NCBI GenBank assembly: GCA_030435675.1
Contig: CM059624.1
Location: forward strand, 15,586,769-15,650,768
Direction of reading: 5' to 3'
Length of the DNA: 64,000 bases
Origin: Steinernema hermaphroditum
Taxonomy: Eukaryota > Nematoda > Chromadorea > Rhabditida > Steinernematidae
Under the pieces are notes generated by a model that ran no database searches, was not told the origin of the DNA, and worked only from the letters and a program-made list of their open reading frames with translations. Below are positions 40,042-50,590 of the stretch, one piece after another; the stretch's first letter is position 1; every line of letters begins with the position of its first letter. Position numbers and translations under genes: made by a program.

Positions 40042-41505
40042 ATGCAAAGGTCCTGCTCACTTCTCCGTGTTGCGCCTTCGCTTGGTAATATTGTGCCAGA
40101 GAAGTTCGTTCTATTACCGAGGCGATGTTCTAGGTCGAGCAGTTTGCGCACGACACTTTCGCGCTGCAACAAATGATCCGTCAGCCTTGTCCTTAAGCGA
40201 TGTCGGAAAAATGTACGAGGTGCCCATGGCGATTGCGGATGGGCTAGGATTTAAGAGGAACCTTCCATCGGCATACCGCAAGCAACTTGATACTCTGAAT
40301 GAGTGCGTTTGGATGTGCCGAAAACCTTTTCTAGAAGTCGTTAACTGTCTGCAGGTATCCAGAAAACATTTTCCTGTTCTGAAGGTGATATTCTAGGTAG
40401 TTCGCCAGTCGTTTCCTTCAATTAGACTAGTTTTGTGGGGCAAGTTCGGTACTGGAAAGTCGATTACTCTGCACCAGGCTGTACATTATGCTCACTCTCA
40501 GGAATGGGTAGTATTTACGGTTGATAGCGGTAAGCAGCCTTGTGCACGATGTGAGAGCCACTTGTTTCAGCAATGAACCTCACCCGCCACGCTGATGAGA
40601 TCCAGATGTCATCATACAAAAATGGACGAATCGATGCCCCCGGTTTGGCCGTTGGCCTATTGAACTTGTTTAAGCAACAGAACCAAAGCCAGTGGAAGAA
40701 ACTTTCCGTACGTTGCTTTCGGTTATAGCATTGGCATTATTTGGGCGTATTCAGGAATTGACAACAAGCAAAGCCTACGAATGGACCAAGGTCGACAGAA
40801 CTGCCGAAGGAAAACCCATAACCGACATCGTTGAGATGGGTCTCTCGGCGCCTTTCGTTGCCTCAGACTGTGTGGGAGCTCTAGTCCGTGAATTGAAACT
40901 ACATAGCTCTTCCGGTGCAATCAAGCTACTTGTCGCCATTGATGACGCAAATTCGCTGTATGGCAAAACGTTGGTGAAGCGAGCGGATCGAACATATGTA
41001 CACAACAAGCTCTTTCCCTTTTCTTCTGATCAGTCCAAATACTTTAGGCTCCAGCGGCAGATCTCACCTTAGTCCATCACGTGCGCAAGTTCTTCTCTAA
41101 CGACTGGTCAAATGGGGCTACGGTGATGGTCGCCGATAAGAAGGAAATCAGCGACGCTCGCGACATGCTAACCACACCCTTGAACACACCGCTTGAGCTG
41201 TTTGGTGAGGAGGTATGCGCTTATATTATGTGCCTCTCAATCCACATGACGTCTTCTAGGGGTTTGATGCCATCGATCCGTTCATTCCCATCGAAACTCA
41301 ATTGTACACAAAAGAAGAAGCGAATGCAGTTTACGACTACTACGTAGATAAGAAATGGCTCACTTCTCCTCAAGGTACCTAATATTTTTTCGTTGTTTTG
41401 TCATTTTTTTCTTGCTTAGCACAAACCGAAGAAGCACGGAAGCAACTGATGTACCTCAGTGCTTTCAATCCTTTCCACTACGAGAGACTGTGTGCCTTCA
41501 ATTGA
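40042..41505 (+). CDS. dap-3: DAP3 / mitochondrial ribosomal protein mS29
   Basis: GTP-binding component of the mitochondrial small ribosomal subunit. Exons: 40042-40084, 40134-40354, 40397-40529, 40571-40707, 40755-40997, 41048-41212, 41260-41374, 41420-41505. They total 1143 nt and give 380 residues (human 398). The N-terminus is a basic presequence (MQRSCSLLRVAPSL, then ARHFRAA). Walker A is GKFGTGKS and a Walker-B-like IKLLVAIDD precedes the conserved NSLYGKTL. The C-terminus has the family pattern GFDAIDPFIPIET then LMYLSAFNPFHYERLCAFN. TTTCAG at 40021-40026, 15 bp before the ATG, is a likely trans-splice acceptor, consistent with being the downstream gene of an operon with dohh. Confidence 0.96.
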
Positions 41506-41806
41506 GTGTTTTTTGTTATTGTTATGATGAGTTGTTAAGAAAATATAGGCACTGAAGTTGGGAGAAGGTTGCGGTAGCTGGTGGTGTCAAGAAGGGTCAG
41601 GCCGGCGCTTTGAGCTCCCCACTTTTAGTTCTTTTCATCCGCCATAGCGTAGATCTCTTCTGTGGCTTTACTTGGATCCTTCATAATATTCTGGAAGTGC
41701 ACATCTAAATATCGATGTGAACTATCGATGTTTCGGTTAGCACCACTCGCCGTCAAACAACTTCCTCAAATTGGGATACTCCTTGAAGAGGACAGTCTTC
41801 TCCTTA

Positions 41807-42266
41807 TCACTCATTCTGCTTGATTTTCTCAATGAATCCGTTATCGTCGAACTCTCCGTTCGGCAGTTCGTAATTGATTTTGGAGCGCTGCTGTGCGATA
41901 AAGTCCTGGACCGGTTTTGGCAGTTGTTTGTGCTCCGTGTCCATCTTCTTCTTAAACTCGACCATCCGCTCGTAGAAGCCGGTCGATTTGCTCTTGGCCG
42001 CGGCCACGAAATCGTCGAAAGTGAGTGTAGAGCCTGATCCGACTTTTTGCTTCAACTCTTCGCCGATTTGTTCAAACATTTTTCGTTCATCCGCCACCAG
42101 CTGAACTTTAGGATGGGTGTAGGATCCTGGCACCATTCAGTACCTCATCGTAGAACTTGCTGTAAGCTCCCAACTCAAAGGCGTCGAGTAAAATAGCGGC
42201 TTTTTCACAAGACATCCAGGGTAAATAGATGGTGGAAAGCAGAATAAAGACGCGCCACAGAGCCAT
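41807..42266 (-). CDS. FAR-like fatty-acid/retinol-binding protein, possibly frameshifted
   Basis: Exon 1 (42134-42266) starts with a signal peptide (MALWRVFILLSTIYLPWMSC). Exon 2 (41807-42105) is helical and Lys/Glu-rich, with FDDFVAAAKSKSTGFYERM and LPKPVQDFIAQQRSKI. This resembles secreted nematode FAR proteins, which bind lipids. Joining them needs a 28-bp intron (GTGCCA...TAAAG), unusually short, giving 143 residues. The frame ends at IKQNE-stop. In the +1 frame it would continue MSDKEKTVLFKEYPNLRKLF, exactly the kind of C-terminus FAR proteins have (ALSEE.K..L...FP.I). So a single-base shift has probably removed the last 24 residues. Family assignment is by pattern. Confidence 0.6.
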
Positions 42267-42462
42267 AGTCGATAGCAAATAGGAGGCGAAAACATGTGCC
42301 TAAGTTTAGGAAGGTAAGAAACAGGATTCATGTTATGACAACCGAGCGATGATATATGACATTTACTCACCATAACACTCAATATAGTACCCGATAACTA
42401 CACACTCAAATCTTCTTCGGTAAACTTGTTAAAGCGCGCTAATGTCCGAAACCTGTGGTTCT

Positions 42463-43238
42463 TCAAATCGTTCGACTTTGTTCGACTGGGTCCTCTGGCG
42501 GCTTAGACTTCTCACGCGGTTCATTCGTTGAAGACGGTTTTCTGAAATAATTCATGCCTTCATCGGAATAAGGCACAAGCCAGCAGACCTCTTTGAATTT
42601 CCCTTCCGGCTCGACTGTTCGCAAGGGATTGAAGATCTTGGAGAACGGACGGCGAGGGAGCAGGAGAGCTGAATGATAAAGGTGACGCTAAGAATCTACG
42701 CTTTCTTACCGCCTGTTTTGGAGAATTCTAGCTCTCGGCGAAGGTTCTGGTGTCATCAGCACGTGATCGACGTGCTCGACGAGGCCGGGTCGCGCCATGA
42801 TGGCGTCGAAGATTTGTAGCTTTTCCGCTTCGGTGCGCGCTTCGCTCATCTTCGGAACACCGCGCGGCGACGTTTGTCGAGGGGAGCTGCGTCTCCTCGA
42901 GGCAACTGTCAGGGCAGTGGACTCTTCGGTCTGACGACGCTGACGGATTCGATCCAAAATTTCGGTGATGTTGGCCCTCCTCTCCTAAAATCAAAATATA
43001 GAACAAACGGCCGGACGTTGTGACCAACAGTTATAGTTCTGGATGCAGTGGGGTTAGTAGCGGTCTTAAAACATGGCCGGGCTGCAGAGATAGGTACTGT
43101 AATGATTTCTTCAGCCTTTTTGACGCTTTCCTTGGGCACGTTTTCTTGTTCAGTTTCGCCCTCGACAGTCGTTTCGAAGTTTTCGAACCGCACGGTCTTC
43201 TTTCTCTTTTGTTCAGTCTTCTGCGGTGTTGACATCAT
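42463..43238 (-). CDS. Unrecognised RVxF-containing protein, third gene of array (C)
   Basis: Exon 1 43029-43238 begins MMSTPQKTEQKRKKTVRFEN, with KTVRF fitting the PP1-docking RVxF pattern. Exon 2 42710-42984 is charged and helical (ITEILDRIRQRRQTEES, KLQIFDAIMARPGLVEH). With a standard GT/AG splice to exon 3 (ending 42668) the frame closes at 42560 (197 residues). However, another frame of exon 3 is open to 42463 and reads more like protein (PRRPFSKIFNPLRTVEPEG, KEVCWLVPYSDEGMNYF). The C-terminus is therefore unresolved and one base may be shifted. The start follows a TTTGCAG acceptor, about 105 bp after the stop of gene B. No domain recognised. Confidence 0.6.
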
Positions 43239-43343
43239 CCTGCAAAGCACGTTTAGAATTGACACAATCTAAGCAGAACAAGATAGAACATGGGGCACAA
43301 AACCCTTCAATCATAGCACAAAATCAAATCGTTTAATGTGTTA

Positions 43344-44473
43344 TTAATATCTACGGTTATCGCGGTGATTTCGGCGATCACGCCTACGGTCATCTACAGT
43401 GATCCCATTTTCCTCATCCAGGTCCGAGAAGCTGTCTTCTTTAGTTCGTAATGGATTTCCTTTAGGTCTGAACAGTGGAGTGTTGTGGTCAGCGTTTGAG
43501 TGGTTCTGGCGGCGGCTAAGAGCTGTAAAAGACACTGATTAGATGACACAATCATTTTTCTCGCACCTCGATCGTAGGCTCTTTGCGAAGCCACTGAGAA
43601 CACCGCTTCTGGGGCGGACTGATCAATATACTCGCCGTATCCTTCATAACGGTTCGACGGTCGGGTTCTAGTGGGTTCTTCAACATTGCGGACCACCATC
43701 GAGGGAAGTGGCTTGGCAACATCCGCCAGCAGCTCCAGGATTCCCTCGAAACGCGATTTCAGGTCTTCCATGTCAGCCTTCATGGCGCGGTTCTCATCTC
43801 GTAGCGCAACGTTCTCCGCCTTCAGAACATCAATTTCCCTCCTTATTATCTCGTTATCGTTTTGCAGTGTTGCCACCTTTCTTTCTAAGCGACCCTCCTA
43901 AAATGATTATCTAACAAAGTAGACGTGTTCAAGCGTACTTTGTCAGTTTTTCTAGAAAGAGTGTGCAGTGCCAGTTTTTCGCGGGACTCTTCCTTGTCGA
44001 GTTTATCGACACGGTCGACGCGGAGCGACCCTCTTTCTGGGACCTTTGAGTTTGTTTTCGCCGTCGTCAATCGGGGCTTCTCTGGCTCTGACGTGCTTTG
44101 CCTCGACGAGGAAGAGTCATATCCATAGATCTCGCGCTTCTTGGCTATTACACCCTAAATTAGGCTAATGAATTGACATGAAAACAGCTTTCGTCCAACC
44201 TCAGCAGTTTGAGAAAAGGGAACCGTCGACCCAAACGCGACGGTCTTCTTCCGCTGAGACAATCGAGCGGGGACTGACGGCGCTACAACACACTGATATA
44301 GAACGTTGATTAAAAGCCAATGACACACCAGCGCTACGTCCTCTCGAATCAGCAGAATTCGAGCGAGGCCTGAATCTCACGGTTCGTTGGACTGGCGGCT
44401 CAGGACGCGGAGGTGATGGTGACTTTCGTCGTTCTTGCGCGAAAGTGACCAGAGACACCACGTCGTCATTCAT
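43344..44473 (-). CDS. Unrecognised coiled-coil protein, second gene of array (B)
   Basis: Exons 44329-44473, 44200-44282, 43939-44154, 43567-43897 and 43344-43522 give 317 residues in frame. The N-terminal third is Ser/Pro/Arg-rich with two RVxF-like motifs: QRTVRFRP and KKTVAFGS. A leucine-rich coiled coil follows (LERKVATLQNDNEIIRREID, then LKAENVALRDENRAM). The tail is acidic then basic: EDSFSDLDEENG ending DNRRY. Gene A has the same tail plan (DDFSDLDEQ ... RSRRRY), so the two are probably tandem paralogues. The ATG is five bases after TTTCAG, 160 bp after gene A's stop. The RVxF motifs hint at a PP1-recruiting scaffold; that is inference. Confidence 0.75.
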
Positions 44474-44633
44474 AACGGCTGAAACAATGTAACGTCCAAA
44501 CGAACTATTGCGAGAACGAGATACAAACAGGTTGAAACCAGTGACATGATGAGAGAGTCACAAATGATAAGGCATCTTTGGTAATAATAATCGACTGAAT
44601 GATATGGGGGCAAATAAATATAACAATATCCAG

Positions 44634-45751
44634 TTAGTATCGCCTGCGACTTCTGTTGGGTTCATATGGACTTCTCACATTCTCAAAACGTGAATGAGTT
44701 CGTCCGCCTTCGGAGGAAGAATCCGATTGTTCGTCGAGGTCTGAAAAGTCGTCAGTGACGGGTTTCATGCCCATTCTTGCTCGGCTTCGATTGGCTGGTC
44801 GTTCTCTTGGCGACGGAGCTACAGCGACGCGGGATCTGTCCAACAGATTCGGCAGGCGTCGGCTTGTGTTACGTTCCGCTGAAATCAAACTTTAGTTTAA
44901 ACACAAGAAAATGTTTATCTACCATTTTCTAAGATGCCGCGCGTCTCAATGGAAAATGTCGTTTCCAGTGGCTTAAAGCCATCTCCATTGCTTCGTGCCG
45001 GTTTTGGATTAGGTGTGTTTCCAGCCGATAGGGCTTTTCTCTGAGGCGCACGCTGACCGATGTTCAAATTTTTGATGTCACGAAGAGTTTCGTCACCTCC
45101 TACGGCGATCAGGTTCTTTACATCTTTTTTACGTGCCGAATTTCGGTAAAGAACGTTCATGAATTCGTGGCGCTGCTGCTCCGTCCAGTTTTCGAGTGTT
45201 TGAGGCGTTGGCGGATGCGGGTGACATGAAACAGTGTCGACGGGATCTGCGATCGGCTCATTTTCCTCCTCTTCTTCGCAATCGGTGTTGTTCAGCGCCG
45301 TCAGCGACTTACAGCTTTCGACGAACTTTTCCAGTTCCGTTATTCGCACTTCTTTTTGTCTTTCGCGCGTCTTCAGTGCCTCAATTTCCAGGCGCTGGCT
45401 TTCTTCTCGTGTTCTCAGCAGAGCAATCTCTTTGCGTTGACCCTCCTCGCGGGTTTTCATTAAATCCAACTCCTTCTGCATCGTTTCCATCATGTACCGC
45501 ATCGCCTGCACTGATTTCAGGAGCTCTTTCAACTGAAAAGCACCACGAATAAGGCTCACTGCTTATAAAAATCAGCTCACTTCTTCGGTATTCTGTGTTG
45601 GGGCCAGTGCTGCAAAGGCAGGCTCTTTTCTGGGAATCACCGCGGCGTTTGGCACCGCTAACGTCTCAGTCGCCCTCGCCGGTGTTAATGGCTTCTTCTT
45701 CGACGCTGGAAACGGAATTTCAAGTAGAATGTTGCTCTCTTTCTTGGCCAT
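44634..45751 (-). CDS. Unrecognised coiled-coil protein, first gene of array (A)
   Basis: Exons 45581-45751, 44923-45532 and 44634-44878 give 341 residues. A Lys/Pro-rich N-terminus (FPASKKKPLTPARATETL) leads into a long coiled coil. The coiled coil is built from three near-identical 14-residue units: MKTREEGQRKEIAL, LRTREESQRLEIEA, LKTRERQKEVRITE. An acidic stretch (CEEEEENEPIAD), a basic linker and the tail DDFSDLDEQSDSSSE ... RSRRRY follow. No enzymatic motif. It is probably a structural or scaffold protein. The ATG is one base after CATTCAG, suggesting trans-splicing. I do not recognise the family. Confidence 0.75.
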
Positions 45752-46433
45752 ACTGAATGCGGAGACTGCAAAGTCAATAATAAACAGCGGATGCAAAAAT
45801 AGCGACAAATATTTAATTGATAAAACCGTATGTACAACCTTCACACAAACGCGGTATTATAGAAGAAGTGTGAAAGGGAAAGGTGCAAGGTTACAAATAT
45901 TTGACAGTTCAGTGAAAAAAAGTATTGTTGTCGATAGCAATTGCAGCCTAAATTTACGAAATTTCAACGGTTAGAACAACATGCAGAACTGAACCATAGA
46001 ATGGATTATAACAGGTCATAAAACCATGAGGCACAACAATAGCTTGCATTTTTGTTCGCTAAACTCACTAGAAAAACTCACCGAGTTTGCTGGCTACAAA
46101 AACAAAAAAACATAGTAAAACAGACCGAATATTGAAAGAAAACAAGAGAATTATGAAAGTCGCATGCAAAACGAGAATAACGTCTAGCAGACAGCTCGGA
46201 CTGCAGATAAAAACGGCTTGAAGGGCATAGCCTCCTCATTCAATGCTTCAGATGGTCGGAAATCGGCCGAATCCATCTTTCGCGGATTACATTCAGCAAA
46301 ACGCCTAATCCTGCAAACAGATGGCTTCCACCTGTTCTAATTGAAAGATTTGCCGCGAAGATTGGCGGTCGTGGTGGGACCCGTAGAAAAGCTCGGTCGT
46401 CTTTTTTGACGCTCTTCAGTTACAATAGCCAGA
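45752..46433. other. Intergenic upstream of the coiled-coil array
   Basis: AT-rich, probably the promoter of the three-gene array. No gene supported. Confidence 0.35.
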
Positions 46434-46865
46434 TCATTTGGCCTTAGAATCGACGTTGTAGTTGCTCCGCTCCTTCAGATCCGGGTCCGTCGTGACCGTC
46501 AGTGTCTGGTCCGTCTTCGCCAACAGCGATACTCCATCGCGCTTCGGTTCCGGCGACGTCGGCGATATCGGGGACATCGGCGACTTCGGTGACTTCGGCG
46601 ATTTGACGCAGAGAGTTAGCGTGAAGAGGTTGACGCCGAAGACAGCTACGATACACCACATCAGTCCGGTGAGCAGTTCGGAGAGCATCCCGGCGTTTGG
46701 GAAATCTTTCTGAAGCCGGGCGTTCGATACATGGACAAGAGGAATAGCGTTTACCTTGAACCGGAGGAGTTCGACGACCGCTCTGTGCTGTGTGACTTGC
46801 AACAAAGGGTGTGTATGATAATGTAAGAGATGTCGCATTTGAGGCATTAGACAGAAGTTTTGCAT
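46434..46865 (-). CDS. Membrane protein fragment with Ser-Pro repeat tail
   Basis: The last exon (46434-46715) codes KDFPNAGMLSELL, one hydrophobic helix (LMWCIVAVFGVNLFTLTL) and a tail with KSPKSPKSPMSPISPTSPEP. It ends DLKERSNYNVDSKAK. A 45-bp GT/AG intron (46716-46760) is likely, preceded by a short exon coding HRAVVELLRFK. Reading straight through is also open to an ATG at 46865. The tail looks cytoplasmic and could be proline-directed-kinase substrate. The 5' part of the gene is not found: directly upstream is an 858 bp palindromic element. It may be a fragment. Confidence 0.45.
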   Translation of the reverse strand: MQNFCLMPQMRHLLHYHTHPLLQVTQHRAVVELLRFKVNAIPLVHVSNARLQKDFPNAGMLSELLTGLMWCIVAVFGVNLFTLTLCVKSPKSPKSPMSPISPTSPEPKRDGVSLLAKTDQTLTVTTDPDLKERSNYNVDSKAK

Positions 46866-46926
46866 TTGTTATGCGCAGAGTCAGGTGTGAAATGATTGAA
46901 ATGGAACGTTCACCATCAAAACTATA

Positions 46927-47784
46927 CTCGGATTAAAAAATTGCTGACATTTTTTCGATTTGGTCCCACAACGCTTTTTTTTGCGCGCGCCACGCCATCT
47001 TCGTGTGTGGTACTGCATTTTACAATGGGAAATGCAAATCGTCTTCATGTTTGAACACTTTTGACGGGGATATCACACGAATCTCAAAATTCTACAAGCA
47101 AATCAGTATTGCCTGGTTAATTGCGAGTCGATTGAGCCCAAAATTGTCGAAATTGAACGCGTGTACAAGAAGTTATTCACATTTTCATCGCCAGATGCCG
47201 CGATATCAATGCACAAACCATGGTTTTGCGGTGTTTTGCGGTTTCTTTTGGAGTTTTCCCCGGTACAGGACATCTTTATCGGATTGAGATCACAGTAGTA
47301 TAGCGGAAGTTACGACAGTTCCACTCCTGACCCCCTATTCCCCTCGTCGACGAACCGTGATATGAAAGAATCTCGTGCCAAAATAGTTTCCCAAATTTCT
47401 CGATCAGGACAGTTCTCGACTCGTCCTGTGTAGCCCCAACCCATATTTCTGCGAAACCTCCAAAAGAAACCGGCGAAACACCACAAAACCATGGTTTGTG
47501 CATTGATATCGCGGCATCTGGCTATGAAAATGTGAATAACTTCTTGTGCACGCGTTCAATTTCGACAATTTCGGGCTCAATCGACTCGCAATTAACCAGG
47601 CAATGCTGATTTGCTTGTAGAATTTTGAGATTCGTTTGATACCCCCGTCAAAAGTGTCCAAACATGCAGACGATTTGTATTTCCCATTGTAAAATGCAGT
47701 ACCACACACGAAGATGGCGTGGCGCGCGCAAAAAAAGCGTTGTGGGACCAAATCGAAAAAATGTCAGCAATTTTTTAATCCGAG
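46927..47784. mobile_element. 858-bp palindromic TA-flanked element
   Basis: Ends CTCGGATTAAAAAATTGC and its inverse, flanked by TA at 46925-46926 and 47785-47786. The arms of about 325 bp are highly similar reverse complements. They include ATTTTTTCGATTTGGTCCCA and CAATGGGAAATGCAAATCG (one base differs in the other arm). The unique centre is about 210 bp (47250-47459). No transposase. Tc1/mariner-type MITE or foldback element. Open frames in the arms are mirror artefacts. Confidence 0.85.
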
Positions 47785-48194
47785 TATATACACCATCATA
47801 TACGCCAATCGACCCCAATTCGGGTCCTTATAACTTCATGATGTCAATCGCCATGGCCTAATCGCTAATGATATAGCCGGGTTAAATTTTGGACCCCAAT
47901 TAGGGCCCTTCTTCGGGTATGTGCTTACTTTATTTGACGAAAAACAACGCTGTTGCTAGAATTTTCAATTTTGTAACGGGTCAAAGTCAAGAAGACAAAT
48001 TAGAGACCCAGTGCCTCGCAACATTGACCAGAAATTACTTCCGTAAACAACGCAAATCTCCAAATCTAATCGCAGTCATCAATCTCATCCGAGAGTATTG
48101 TCTAAAGAAAGGACGTTTCAAAGTGAAATAGAAACACAATCGTGAAGTTCGGCTCTGATTCGAAGCCAAAGATGCATTTTCCATATAATATGTA
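47785..48194. other. Non-coding, contains repeat R3 copy
   Basis: CGTAAACAACGCAAATCTCC followed by ATCGCAGTCATCAATCTCAT (about 48042-48090) recurs at about 48927-48978 with small changes. No gene supported. Confidence 0.4.
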
Positions 48195-48350
48195 CGGGGA
48201 AAATTCCGACCGTTCTCGGGGAGCGGTGAGAAGAGAGCGCAGACGACGAGAGATTCAACGGGTATGGAGTTACGGGGCATCTGATTTTCTCTCGTCGTCT
48301 GCGCACTCTTCACACCACTCCCCACAAAAGGTCGAAAATTTCCGGTGCTC
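48195..48350. repeat. Repeat R2 as an imperfect hairpin
   Basis: GGAGCGGTGAGAAGAGAGCG then CAGACGACGAGAG on the left is mirrored by CTCTCGTCGTCTGCGCACTC and CACCACTCCCC on the right. Sequence pattern shared with 7275-7385, 48600-48670 and 59310-59375. Confidence 0.55.
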
Positions 48351-50139
48351 GGATGCAGTGGACAAAGGGATGTCCTCTGGTCTTGCTGTCGGCTCCGGCT
48401 CTAGATTTGTGGCTCGGTTTGAGCTTCCAGGTGGCTCGACTCCTGCGCAATTCGATTCACTTCCCATGATTTCGATATCAGCCACATTTAATAAATTGCG
48501 ACAATTCCCAAGGAGTGGTGTGCCGACGAACAGAGAGAAAAAGGGCTCCCCATTGAGCAGCCAGGACAGAGGGCATCCGATTCTCTTTCCAGATCCGTGC
48601 TTTTTGCCATATTCCCATTGTCTCTGATCGTCTGTGCTCTTTTCGCACCGCTCTCAGCAAACGGTCGAAAATTTCCCGTTATACATTACGGGGCCTGTGA
48701 GACCTAATCCGCATCACTGCTAATACAGTATGCAATATAAAAGCTGCGTCTAAACGGTTCCCTTTTAAGTTACTACCTCAGAATTTCACTGCCTTCGTCG
48801 ATGGCGTTTTTCAATGGCAATCTGTTCAAAATATGACGTCAAAAAGACCTATTTTTCAGTTCTTGTCCCTTAAGTTCTGGTCCCCCCTTCTGAAACATTG
48901 AAGTGGCTAAAATCGTTCTTTTTTTCCGTAAACAACGCAAATCCTCAAATCCTATCGCGGTGATCAATCTCATTCGAGTGTTTTGCCCCAACTAAGCTGT
49001 CCTAAAGGACATCGCCAAGTCGAAAACAAGTCCATCAATAATGAGCCTTTTGGTTTGGTCGAATGCAATAAAAGCTGTTTTGCGCCAAATGAGGTTTTCG
49101 GAGGACATGTGACCTTGTCGTCTTAGAATAACAACAATAGATCTACTACCACTCTGATCCCTTTGGAACGTCCCTCGCCCACTTTCCAAGCCCAAAGGTC
49201 ACGTCTCTCCCACTCTGCAGAATCATAGATCAAAGTGCCCTTTTCCAAAAAGTGCACGAAGGGACGTTTATCTTTAGATGCGCTAATCTGCAGAATTCAC
49301 AATTCCCACACACTCCGTTCGCCTTAAAGTGCAACTTCCATCGATTCTGGTGTTCAATTTCGCCGCTCACGTGCACGTCTTATCGTCTGTGCACTTTCGA
49401 AATCGCCATTTGTGCTATATGGTTTTTGGACGCCAGCGGCGGGCGTCATTATGCACGTCGTTTTTGCAGGATTCGCTGACGAAATGCAATTATAATTCCA
49501 CTCTATCTCATACTGAGAATTCACGATTTGCGTCTTTTTCACGCCGACACAATTTTGTTCGCTTTTATCAACTAGGAAGTGGGGTTACCATTCAAATTAA
49601 CTGATAAGCCGAGGGTCGCCCGTAGACGAACCGTCCGCAGATTGCGATGTCTAGCCTCAGGTGGGCGCGTAATAAGTGCAAACACACTGATAGATCAGTG
49701 ACCCATCTACAGGTGTATGTTGCAAAAAAGTGGTGATAACGTGAACTTCAATAGTGCATCGGACACGTACGACTTTGCACAAGTGTGCTGTAGCTTATCA
49801 GTTTGAGAAGATTATGCTGATGAAGCAATTTGTGGAAAGGACAAGAAAAGGAAGTGGATAGGTAAGAGGTGATGACGTGGACAGTTTGAAAGTGCATGCA
49901 AAGTGGAAAGACTGAAACACAAAGGATCGGGCACGGACGCATAATTTGGTCATACAGGGTGCGTTGACAAAAGAAGTGATTTTGGAGACAGTCGGGTCGT
50001 TTGAAATACAAGGCCTTTTGAAAGATGAGACCTTTTTGTGGGTTGCCGTGCAAGTTATTTTAGTGCTTTTTTGGACACATTATAGGGTTCGGGCCATAAT
50101 GCCGCGCCTACTCCGGATTGATTCGTTCGATTAGTGGGA
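48351..50139. other. Repeat-rich non-coding region
   Basis: Contains an R2 copy (about 48600-48670) and the second R3 copy (about 48927-48985). No supported gene or RNA. Confidence 0.4.
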
Positions 50140-50590
50140 CTGTACCTCTTGGGGGTTGGTCAGATGGACACCGAAAACGGTGTTTGCACCGTGGCAGCTG
50201 TGACTGTTCCGGCTTCCAGAGAGAATTGGGACACCCGGAAGCCACCACTGCTGACAAAAAGATGTACGACGCCAGGAATCCGACGCCCAACGCTGCGTGA
50301 GATGTCATTCCGAAGGTCGCCGACGCTCTGAGGACCAGCGAAGACGCAACTCCCGGATCACGGACCATCAGATGCAAGCTCAGAAGCGTCCGCTGTGCCG
50401 CAAACTTTGTTCCGCTGCTCCGAAGGTTCGCCGATTCCCAGGTGCCCCGTGAAGTGCGCCGTCTACGACCGGTTCGATATCTATGCCGCGCCAGAGATGA
50501 AGTCGTCTGCCAGACATTCTCTGTTTGTCTATTTTCGGTGTCGTGCAAGGCGAAATGCCTTTGCTTCACGAAATAAAGTCGTGAAGTCGT
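50140..50590 (+). repeat. Dispersed repeat R1, copy 4
   Basis: Contains GAATTGGGACACCCGGAAGC and a frame PRCPVKCAVYDRFDIYAAPE followed by RHSLFVYF. It ends with GTCGTGCAAGGCGAAATGCC and AATAAAGTCGTGAAG. It aligns closely with 19775-20250 and with 1894-2420 in inverse. Confidence 0.7.

Noticed and set aside
47003..47751. Similar frames of 94 and 115 codons on opposite strands
   Set aside because: They lie in the two arms of the 858 bp palindrome.
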